Source of the DNA: Sphingomonadaceae bacterium
Lineage (GTDB): Bacteria; Pseudomonadota; Alphaproteobacteria; Sphingomonadales; Sphingomonadaceae
DNA length: 5,159 nucleotides
Direction of reading: 5' to 3'
Assembly (NCBI GenBank): GCA_947442095.1
Contig: CANEVG010000273.1
Coordinates: forward strand, 1 to 5,159
In this document: positions 1 to 5,159 of the stretch, piece by piece
Layout of the letters: each line of letters starts with the position of its first letter
Position numbering within the stretch: position 1 is the stretch's first letter
Position numbers and translations under genes: made by a program
Notes under the pieces: generated by a model
What the model saw: the letters and a program-made list of their open reading frames with translations, nothing else
Databases searched by the model: none
What the model was told of the DNA's origin: nothing

Positions 1-1119
1 ACCGGCGCGGCGGGCAAGCGCACCCGGTTGACCGCCTATCTCGAAGCCTTGCACCGCGAGATTGCGCTGGTGGCCGATGTGCTCGATCCTTCGGTGCGCA
101 TCGAACGCATCGCGTTTGGCGGAGGCAGCCCCAACGCCGTCGCGCCGACCGAGTTCGTGCGGCTGATCGATGCCTTGGTGCTGGCCTTCCGCTTCGTGCG
201 CCCGGCGCTGTCGATCGAGCTTGATCCGCGCACGCTAACGGCAGACTGGCTGACCGCGATCCGGGGCATCGGCGTGACCCGCGTGAGCCTTGGCGTGCAG
301 ACGCTTGATCCGGCGGTGCAGGCGGCGATTGGCCGGGTGCAGCCGCTGGAAATGATCGAGCGGGCCGTGGACGGCCTGCGCGCGGCGGGCGTGGGCTCGA
401 TCAATTTCGACCTGATGTACGGGCTGCCGCACCAGAGCGAGGCGGTGCTGGCCGAGACTTTGGCGGAGACCGCGCGGCTGGCGCCAAACCGCATCGCGCT
501 GTTCGGCTATGCCCACGTGCCGCACATGATCCCGCGCCAGCGCCGGATCGATGCGAGCGATCTGCCCGACCAGCGCGGGCGCTTCCGCATGGCGGCGCTG
601 GGCGCGCGGCAGCTGATCGATGCAGGCTATCAGGCGGTGGGCTTCGATCACTTCGCGCTGCCCGGAGACGGCCTTGCGCGCGCGGCATTGAACGGCACGC
701 TGCGGCGCAATTTCCAGGGCTTCACCGATGATCCGGCCTCGGTGCTGCTGGGCTTTGGCGCATCGGCGATCAGCGAGCTGCCGGGCCTGATGGTGCAGAA
801 CGAGAAGAACCCGGGCCGCTACCGTATGCTGGTCGGCGCGGACCTGCTCGCCGGGCGCAAGGGGTTGGAAACCGGCACCGAGGACCGCCGCCGCGCCGCG
901 CTGATCGAGGGGCTGCTGTGCCAGGGCATGGCGAAGATCGACGCCGATCTCATGCTCAGCGCGTCGGAGCGGCTAAAGCCATTTGCGGCGGCGGGCCTTG
1001 TCAGCGCCCAGAACGGCTGGCTGCGGCTGGAGGCGGGGGCGGCGCCTTATGCGCGGGCGATTGCGGCGGTGTTCGATGCCTATCGCGGCGAGGAGCGCAG
1101 CTTCAGTTCGGCGATTTAG
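1..1119 (+). CDS. hemN: Oxygen-independent coproporphyrinogen III oxidase HemN (5'-partial)
   Basis: This radical-SAM enzyme carries out the O2-independent oxidative decarboxylation of coproporphyrinogen III to protoporphyrinogen IX in cytosolic heme (and, where present, bacteriochlorophyll) synthesis. The frame is open from base 1, so the TTG at 28 is internal and the true start lies upstream. About 372 residues are present. By comparison with E. coli HemN (457 aa), roughly the first 70 are missing, and the CxxxCxFCxC iron-sulfur motif should end only one or two codons outside the window. Visible motifs are the SAM-binding GGGSP (bases 118-132), SIELDPR with its Glu at 217-219, LGVQ, the Arg of IGRVQ, and NFDLMYGLP. 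The later HFALP and RRNFQGFT segments match HemN proper rather than the HemW/HemZ relatives. The C-terminal HemN domain is intact and ends at TAG 1117-1119. The family call is firm; the organism's need for it (micro-oxic heme synthesis) is inferred. Confidence 0.95.
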   Translation, partial: TGAAGKRTRLTAYLEALHREIALVADVLDPSVRIERIAFGGGSPNAVAPTEFVRLIDALVLAFRFVRPALSIELDPRTLTADWLTAIRGIGVTRVSLGVQTLDPAVQAAIGRVQPLEMIERAVDGLRAAGVGSINFDLMYGLPHQSEAVLAETLAETARLAPNRIALFGYAHVPHMIPRQRRIDASDLPDQRGRFRMAALGARQLIDAGYQAVGFDHFALPGDGLARAALNGTLRRNFQGFTDDPASVLLGFGASAISELPGLMVQNEKNPGRYRMLVGADLLAGRKGLETGTEDRRRAALIEGLLCQGMAKIDADLMLSASERLKPFAAAGLVSAQNGWLRLEAGAAPYARAIAAVFDAYRGEERSFSSAI

Positions 1120-1196
1120 GAAGAATAGCTATGCGCCTTGGGGTTTAGCGGCTGCAAGGTGTCGGCGCGCGCGCTAGGTCTATGGCCACCCTGAAC

Positions 1197-1205
1197 GCGA
1201 GAGAG
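1197..1205 (+). promoter_or_regulatory. Probable ribosome binding site of eda
   Basis: The purine-rich GCGAGAGAG precedes ATG 1209. It is only a partial match to AGGAGG and the spacing is short (3-5 bases), but together with the family N-terminus it favours 1209 over the in-frame ATG at 1182, which has only AGG at 1176-1178 in front of it. Confidence 0.4.
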
Positions 1206-1208
1206 CCC

Positions 1209-1826
1209 ATGAAACCGATTGAAGCCATCATGCGTACCGCCCCGGTGATCCCGGTGCTGGTGATCGAGGACGTGGCCCATGCCGTGCCGATTGCGCGCGC
1301 GCTGGTGGCGGGGGGGCTGCGTGTGCTCGAAGTCACGCTGCGCACCCCGGCGGCGCTCGATGTGATCCGCGCGATGCGCAGCGTGGAGGGCGCGATTGTC
1401 GGCGCGGGTACGGTGACCGATCCGCAGACGCTTAAGGCCTCGATCGACGCTGGCGCGGAGTTCATCGTCTCGCCCGGCCTGACCGACCGGCTTGGCAGCG
1501 CCGCGGTTTCCTCCGGCATTCCGTTTTTGCCGGGCATTTCGAGCGCCGGCGATCTCATGCGCGGGCTCGATCTGGGCCTCAAGCATTTCAAGTTCTTCCC
1601 GGCATCCACGTCCGGCGGGTTGCCCGCCCTCAAGGCCCTTGCCGCGCCGTTCCACCAGTGCCAGTTTTGCCCCACGGGGGGGATCACTCTGGATAGCGCG
1701 TCGGAATGGCTCGGGTTCGGGCCAGTACTCTGCGTCGGCGGCAGCTGGGTGGTGGGGAAAGGCGCTCCCGATGCGCTTGCAATCGAGGCGGCAGCGCGTG
1801 CGGCAGCAGCGCTCGGCCCGCAGTGA
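1209..1826 (+). CDS. eda: 2-dehydro-3-deoxy-phosphogluconate (KDPG) / 4-hydroxy-2-oxoglutarate aldolase
   Basis: This class I aldolase is the last step of the Entner-Doudoroff pathway, cleaving KDPG to pyruvate and glyceraldehyde-3-phosphate in the cytosol; the family often also handles 4-hydroxy-2-oxoglutarate. The 205-residue product is of normal family length. Seen motifs are LEVTLRT with Glu41 and Arg45, GAGTV with Thr68, the Schiff-base lysine Lys128 in KFFPA, the FCPTGGI phosphate-binding stretch and the C-terminal VGGSW. All line up with E. coli Eda (Glu45, Thr73, Lys133). I chose ATG 1209 because MKPIEAIM fits the usual family N-terminus and a purine-rich GCGAGAGAG lies just upstream. 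An in-frame ATG at 1182 would add nine residues without family support. The gene sits 89 bases after hemN and 40 bases before the PEPC-like gene. It is not beside edd, zwf or glk within this window. No residue looks damaged. Confidence 0.96.
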   Translation: MKPIEAIMRTAPVIPVLVIEDVAHAVPIARALVAGGLRVLEVTLRTPAALDVIRAMRSVEGAIVGAGTVTDPQTLKASIDAGAEFIVSPGLTDRLGSAAVSSGIPFLPGISSAGDLMRGLDLGLKHFKFFPASTSGGLPALKALAAPFHQCQFCPTGGITLDSASEWLGFGPVLCVGGSWVVGKGAPDALAIEAAARAAAALGPQ

Positions 1827-1850
1827 CCCCTTGGGGGTGAAACGCAAGAC

Positions 1851-1855
1851 AAGGA
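1851..1855 (+). promoter_or_regulatory. Probable ribosome binding site of the PEPC-like gene
   Basis: AAGGA lies 11 bases before ATG 1867, slightly long but usable spacing. The frame stays open upstream through eda (back to about 1492), with GTG 1837 and TTG 1831 as alternative starts. This site, the 40-base gap after the eda stop and the PEPC-like helix starting right after MDTVDALRDRL favour ATG 1867. Confidence 0.45.
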
Positions 1856-1866
1856 CAGCCAAGCCC

Positions 1867-4647
1867 ATGGATACGGTCGATGCATTGAGGGACCGACTGC
1901 GGCAGCTGCACCGACAGACCGCCGAGACCCCGCTGTTCAATCCCGTATTCCAGCTGAGCCACGACCTGTCCCGCCAGCTGGAAAGCGGCGCGCTCGATCT
2001 GGCGGCGTTCGAAGGGTTGGTCGCGGCGCTGGAGTGCGAGGGGCTGCAGGCCCGCGCGGCGCGGCTGCGCGCGCTGATCGCGCCGACTGCGCCGGAGGAC
2101 AACCTCGCGCGGATGGCGGCGCTGCTCAACGAGGAAGACGGCTTTGCCGAATTTCGCGCGCGGTGGGAACGCCCGCTGCTCCATGCGGTGTTTACCGCGC
2201 ACCCGACCTTCCTGCTGAGTCCGGCGGACGCCGATGCGGTGGCCGAGGCGGCGCTGGCGGACGATCCTATGGCCGCGACCGTCTGCACCGTACCGCAGGC
2301 CAGTCCGCCGGTGACGCTGGCCTATGAACACGACGAGGCGCTGGCGGCGATCGAGCGCGCAGGCGCCGCGCGCGACCGGATCAATGGGGTGCTGCTGGGC
2401 CATGCGCAGAAGCGCTGGCCGGGGCGCTGGCTCGATTTTCGTCCGCTGCCGTTCCGGTTTGCCAGCTGGGTCGGCTATGACATGGATGGGCGGACCGACA
2501 TTTCGTGGTCTACCTCCATCGCGTTTCGTTTGGCCGAAAAGGCGCGGCGGCTGGCGAGCTATGCGGCGGCGTTGGAGGCGGTGGTGCCGGAGCACGCGTT
2601 GCTCGGCGCTTTGCGCGGCGGGGCAGCGCATGCGGGCGAACTGGCGGCTGAGTTTGGCGCGCTGGGCGGCGAGCCCGAAGCCTTGGCAGCGGCGGCGAAC
2701 CGGCTGACGGCGGCGCATCCCGACAAGCTGCTTTCGCTGGAACCGGTGATTGCGGCGCTGGAGGCGGAGGCGCGCGGGGCTTCGGGTGATGCGGCGATCC
2801 AGCTCGCGGTGCTGGCGGGCGCGATGCGGGCGGATGGGCTCGGCATGGGCTGGATCCACTTCCGCGTGAACTCGTCGCAGTTGCTCAATGCGCTGCGGCG
2901 GCGGATCGATCCGGAAGGCACGCTGGATCTTGCGAGCAAGAGCGCGCTTTCGAAGCTGCGCGAGTTGCTGGCCGAAGTGACGCCGCTACGGGTGAACTTT
3001 GCCGCGCTCGCCATCGAGACATCGACCGCGATGCGGCAGTTCCTCGTGATGGCGCAGATCCTTCATCACATCGATGCCGATGCGCCGATCCGCATGCTGA
3101 TTGCCGAGTGCGAGCAGCCGCAGACGGTTCTGGCGGCGCTCTATTTCGCCAAGCTGTTCGGGATCGAAGGCAAAGTCGACGTCTCGCCGCTGTTCGAGAC
3201 CGAAGCGGCGCTGGAGCATGGCGGGCGGTTTCTGGAGGCGCTGCTCGCCGAGGACTCCTACCGCAGATATGCGCGGGCGCGCGGGCGGGTTTCGGTGCAG
3301 ACGGGCTTTTCCGATGCCGGGCGCTTCATGGGGCAGCTTCCGGCGGCGCTGGCGATCGAGCGGCTGCAAGGGCGGTTGGCGGCGGCGATGAAGGGCGCGG
3401 GCCTCACCGATGTGGCGGCGCTGGTTTTTAACACCCACGGCGAGAGCATGGGCCGCGGCGCGCATCCCACTGGCTTTGCCGACCGGCTAACCTGGCCGCT
3501 GAGCCGCTGGGCGCGCGGGCGCTTTGCGGCGGGCGGCATTGCGCTGGAGCCGGAAGCGAGCTTTCAGGGCGGGGATGGCTACCTGTTTTTCCGCAGCGAC
3601 GAACTGGCGCTGGCGACCTTGACGCGGATCATCGAGGCGGAGGCAGCGCTGGGCGCTCCGGCTGAGGCTGATCCGTTCTACGACCGCACCGACCTGTCCC
3701 TCGATTTCTACCGCGCGATCCGCCGCGTGCAGCGCGAGCAGCTGGAGAGTGTGACTTATGCGAGGGCGGTGACGGCGTTTGGCCTCGGGATGCTGAAGAG
3801 CACGGGCAGCCGGGTTTCGCGCCGCCAGTCCGACATTGCCAGCGACCGCACGATGAGCCTGCGGCAAATTCGCGCCATCCCGCACAATGCGATCCTGCAG
3901 CAGATCGGCTATCCGGTGAACGTCATCGCGGGTGCGGGGATTGCGGCGGGGGAGGAGACCGAGGCGGTGGCGGAGCTGCTCGCGCGTTCGGGCCGGGGGC
4001 GGCAACTGGTGCGGCTGCTGCGCGCGGCCAATGGCCTTGCCTCAATCAAGACGGTGGCGAGCTTCGGCGAGCTTTTCAATTCGGCTTACTGGGCGAGCCG
4101 GCCTTATCGCGGCACCGAAACCGCGCTGGAAAATGCCTGCCTCGCGCTGGCGGAATACCTCACCAAGGACGACCGTGCGGGGGTTTTCCGGCGGCTGGCG
4201 TCAAGGCTGCGGGTGGACTGGATGAAGCTGCACCGGCTGCTGGCGATGATCCCGCACGAGGAGGCCCGCAGCGCCGCGCTCGACGACCAGCGCCGCACCA
4301 TCGCGCTGCTGCAGGCGCTGCGGCTGGCGCTCCTCATGCACATGTTCCTGCGCGCGGTGCAGGTGCCGCCGTTCTCCCGCTCCAACGACGTGAGCCGCGA
4401 GGACGTGCTCGAAATGGTGCTCTCGCTGCGCGTGGACGAAGCGGTGGCGCAATTGCGGCGCGCCTATCCGGTGGCGGTGCCCGAGATCGAGGACTTCCCG
4501 GTGATGGAGGCGACGGATTACCCGGACAACCGCGACGAGGGTTACGGTGCGATCCGGACGCGGTTTATTGATCCCATCGAGCGGGCGCATGCGCTGAATT
4601 TGCGGATAGCGGCGGCGATTGCGAACCACTTTGGGGCGCATGGGTGA
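1867..4647 (+). CDS. Phosphoenolpyruvate carboxylase family protein (divergent, ppc-like)
   Basis: The family reaction is PEP + bicarbonate to oxaloacetate + phosphate, the anaplerotic feed of the TCA cycle, in a cytosolic homotetramer. The 926-residue length fits (E. coli Ppc has 883). Family signatures run in the right order: FTAHPTF with His112 (E. coli His138), SWVGYDMDG at 200-208, Arg333 in IHFRVNS, PLFET with Glu444 (metal ligand, E. coli Glu506), GFSD with Asp483 (Asp543), HGESMGRG with Arg530 (Arg587), GSR with Arg649, IRAIP with Arg669 (Arg713), and IRTRFIDP with Arg897 (Arg832). Many otherwise near-invariant positions differ: TAHPTE ends in Phe, GGDRDGNP reads GYDMDGRT, Lys546 is Arg486, the HGRGGSIGRGG loop is rewritten, and the C-terminal RNTG is absent (ends FGAHG). 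Homology is clear to me, while canonical PEPC activity is uncertain. No frameshift or stop is seen and base composition matches the neighbours. It probably shares a transcript with eda. Alignments are from memory of E. coli Ppc. Confidence 0.88.
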   Translation: MDTVDALRDRLRQLHRQTAETPLFNPVFQLSHDLSRQLESGALDLAAFEGLVAALECEGLQARAARLRALIAPTAPEDNLARMAALLNEEDGFAEFRARWERPLLHAVFTAHPTFLLSPADADAVAEAALADDPMAATVCTVPQASPPVTLAYEHDEALAAIERAGAARDRINGVLLGHAQKRWPGRWLDFRPLPFRFASWVGYDMDGRTDISWSTSIAFRLAEKARRLASYAAALEAVVPEHALLGALRGGAAHAGELAAEFGALGGEPEALAAAANRLTAAHPDKLLSLEPVIAALEAEARGASGDAAIQLAVLAGAMRADGLGMGWIHFRVNSSQLLNALRRRIDPEGTLDLASKSALSKLRELLAEVTPLRVNFAALAIETSTAMRQFLVMAQILHHIDADAPIRMLIAECEQPQTVLAALYFAKLFGIEGKVDVSPLFETEAALEHGGRFLEALLAEDSYRRYARARGRVSVQTGFSDAGRFMGQLPAALAIERLQGRLAAAMKGAGLTDVAALVFNTHGESMGRGAHPTGFADRLTWPLSRWARGRFAAGGIALEPEASFQGGDGYLFFRSDELALATLTRIIEAEAALGAPAEADPFYDRTDLSLDFYRAIRRVQREQLESVTYARAVTAFGLGMLKSTGSRVSRRQSDIASDRTMSLRQIRAIPHNAILQQIGYPVNVIAGAGIAAGEETEAVAELLARSGRGRQLVRLLRAANGLASIKTVASFGELFNSAYWASRPYRGTETALENACLALAEYLTKDDRAGVFRRLASRLRVDWMKLHRLLAMIPHEEARSAALDDQRRTIALLQALRLALLMHMFLRAVQVPPFSRSNDVSREDVLEMVLSLRVDEAVAQLRRAYPVAVPEIEDFPVMEATDYPDNRDEGYGAIRTRFIDPIERAHALNLRIAAAIANHFGAHG

Positions 4648-4657
4648 GGGGCAGAGA

Positions 4658-4993
4658 TCAGCGATAGCTGGCAAAAAGGTCGCGCTGCGCCTGATTGATC
4701 GAGCGTTCATCCCAATCGATCTCACGCTTTGATGTTGGGATATGTTCGCGTCGGTCGTCATTGTCGTAGAATAGCGTGCCGTGGATACCCAGTGCGTCTC
4801 GCTTCAGAATTGGGCGGTTCCACAGTGGTTCCAGTATCAGATTTGCGGACTTTTCTCTGAGGCGTTCGAGAAAATCTTCAAGAAATTCAATGTCTCGTCC
4901 ATCTGGGAAGATCGCAGAAAACTCCTCTTCAGTCGCTTGGAACACACTGAAAGTGGCGTTGAGCGCGCCATCAATGATCTGGATGTTTTTCAT
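4658..4993 (-). CDS. Uncharacterised small conserved protein (111 aa)
   Basis: I cannot assign a function. The 111-residue product starts MKNIQIIDGALNATFSVF and has an acidic first half (ATEEEFSAIF, then EFLEDFLERLRE, likely helical), a central LEPLWNRPI, then GIHGTLFY and a C-terminal charged stretch ending NQAQRDLFASYR. It has no cysteine, signal peptide or membrane segment, so it is probably a soluble cytosolic protein. The pattern IQIIDGA...F.AT..EF..IFP...DIEF, GIHGTLFY and a final 'IN.AQR.L' recalls small hypothetical proteins scattered in proteobacteria (from memory, not searched). The start is fixed: an in-frame stop lies nine bases upstream of ATG 4993 with no GTG/TTG between, although no good Shine-Dalgarno is visible. 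It ends 10 bases from the convergent PEPC-like stop and follows the HTH gene by 67 bases on the same strand, so the two may be co-transcribed. An 85-codon frame on the opposite strand is judged a shadow. Confidence 0.75.
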   Translation of the reverse strand: MKNIQIIDGALNATFSVFQATEEEFSAIFPDGRDIEFLEDFLERLREKSANLILEPLWNRPILKRDALGIHGTLFYDNDDRREHIPTSKREIDWDERSINQAQRDLFASYR

Positions 4994-5008
4994 GGTGAGC
5001 GTTCAACC

Positions 5009-5034
5009 ACCAAAGGCATTTGCAGCAATTTGGT
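5009..5034. repeat. Inverted repeat ACCAAA / TTTGGT in the gap between the two minus-strand genes
   Basis: The perfect 6-base arms ACCAAA (5009-5014) and TTTGGT (5029-5034) flank a 14-base spacer, which itself contains the small palindrome TTGC-A-GCAA (5020-5028). It lies in the 67-base gap between the HTH gene and the 111-residue gene. It could be a weak operator for an HTH protein or a minor RNA hairpin. With no U-tract on the minus strand it is not a convincing terminator, and arms of this size can arise by chance. Confidence 0.25.
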
Positions 5035-5060
5035 CTGATCAACGCATGCATCCCACCCCA

Positions 5061-5159
5061 TCAAGTCAGCATCTTCAGCCCATGCTTCTCGACAATCGCA
5101 AGCAGCTTCAAGGCCATTCCGCTGGGGCGTTTGGCTCCGGTTTCCCACTTCTCCACGGT
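5061..5159 (-). CDS. XRE-family helix-turn-helix regulator, C-terminal end (5'-partial), possible HigA/NadS-like antitoxin
   Basis: A minus-strand frame enters from the right edge, open for 32 codons, and stops at TGA (bases 5063-5061). It reads TVEKWETGAKRPSGMALKLL and then AIVEKHGLKMLT. This is the typical tail of a small XRE-type HTH DNA-binding protein: the end of the recognition helix (TVEKWE), the G-x-x-x-P-S-G turn and the hydrophobic last helix ALKLL. The same ending is common in HigA/NadS/YiaG-like regulators, many of which are antitoxins encoded next to a RelE/HigB-type toxin and which repress their own promoter. The N-terminal part and any partner gene lie beyond the window, so the antitoxin role is inferred. 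The 111-residue protein gene follows 67 bases downstream on the same strand. The family call is good; the subgroup is tentative. Confidence 0.75.
   Translation of the reverse strand, partial: TVEKWETGAKRPSGMALKLLAIVEKHGLKMLT

Larger units (their letters stand above)
4648..5159. other. Lower-GC segment with opposite gene orientation
   Basis: Manual counts over 4681-4980 give about 51% GC, against for example 75% in 2581-2640 inside the PEPC-like gene. The change coincides with the end of that gene and with a switch of coding strand. The segment carries a minus-strand small protein and the end of an HTH regulator, both typical accessory genes. I see no tRNA, att repeat or transposase at the junction, so transfer is an inference from composition and gene type only. 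Confidence 0.6.

Noticed and set aside
28..30. TTG at 28 as the start of hemN
   Set aside because: The frame is open to base 1 and the residues before it (TGAAGKRTR) continue the HemN alignment just after the Cys cluster, so the gene is cut by the window edge.
1826..1838. Hairpin ACCCC-TTG-GGGGT between eda and the PEPC-like gene
   Set aside because: The stem is only five pairs with a three-base loop and no T-run follows, so it is not a terminator; it may have no function.
1492..1866. In-frame upstream extension of the PEPC-like ORF overlapping eda (would give 1051 residues)
   Set aside because: It is the out-of-frame reading of eda. The added residues are low-complexity Ser/Arg/Pro-rich with no PEPC similarity, and ATG 1867 has a plausible ribosome binding site.
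1116..2859. Long minus-strand open frames (about 390 codons each) antisense to eda and the PEPC-like gene
   Set aside because: Arg/Ala/His-rich translations without recognisable motifs are the usual shadow of high-GC coding DNA; the plus strand carries clear families.
4659..4670. Small hairpin CAGC-GATA-GCTG near the convergent gene ends
   Set aside because: Four-pair stem inside the coding end of the minus-strand gene, with the A-run on the wrong side for termination in the plus direction and before the stem on the minus strand.
4781..5038. 85-codon plus-strand ORF
   Set aside because: It overlaps the minus-strand 111-residue gene almost completely. Its protein has no recognisable blocks, while the minus-strand product has conserved-looking segments.

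Overview
This is a GC-rich chromosomal window, around 65-75% GC over most of its length by line counts. It most likely comes from an alphaproteobacterium. The gene content and wording (O2-independent HemN, a single-domain KDPG aldolase and a PEP-carboxylase-family protein) suggest Sphingomonadales (Erythrobacter / Novosphingobium / Sphingomonas-like). That placement is inferred from memory of protein style and was not tested by any search.

Layout. Positions 1-1119 (+) hold the 3' four-fifths of hemN; the [4Fe-4S] cysteine cluster lies just off the left edge. After an 89-base gap, eda (KDPG/KHG aldolase) occupies 1209-1826 (+). After a 40-base gap there is a 926-residue PEP-carboxylase-family protein at 1867-4647 (+). 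The three genes are co-directional. The last two could form a central-carbon pair: Eda makes pyruvate and glyceraldehyde-3-phosphate in the Entner-Doudoroff route, and a PEP carboxylase would refill oxaloacetate from PEP.

At about 4648 the window changes character. GC content drops to about 50% and the coding strand switches. On the minus strand there is a complete 111-residue uncharacterised protein (4658-4993). Upstream of it lies the C-terminal end of an XRE-type helix-turn-helix regulator (5061-5159), cut by the right edge. This regulator resembles antitoxins of HigA/NadS-like modules, so the rest of a toxin-antitoxin-like or small accessory operon may continue beyond the window.

The most interesting item is the PEP-carboxylase-like protein. 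It keeps the overall fold signature and several catalytic residues (His112, Arg333, Glu444, Asp483, Arg530, Arg669, Arg897). However, it has altered versions of nearly every textbook PEPC motif and lacks the near-invariant C-terminal RNTG end. It is either a divergent functional PEPC lineage or a paralogue with changed activity or regulation. No RNA genes, CRISPR arrays or insertion sequences were seen.
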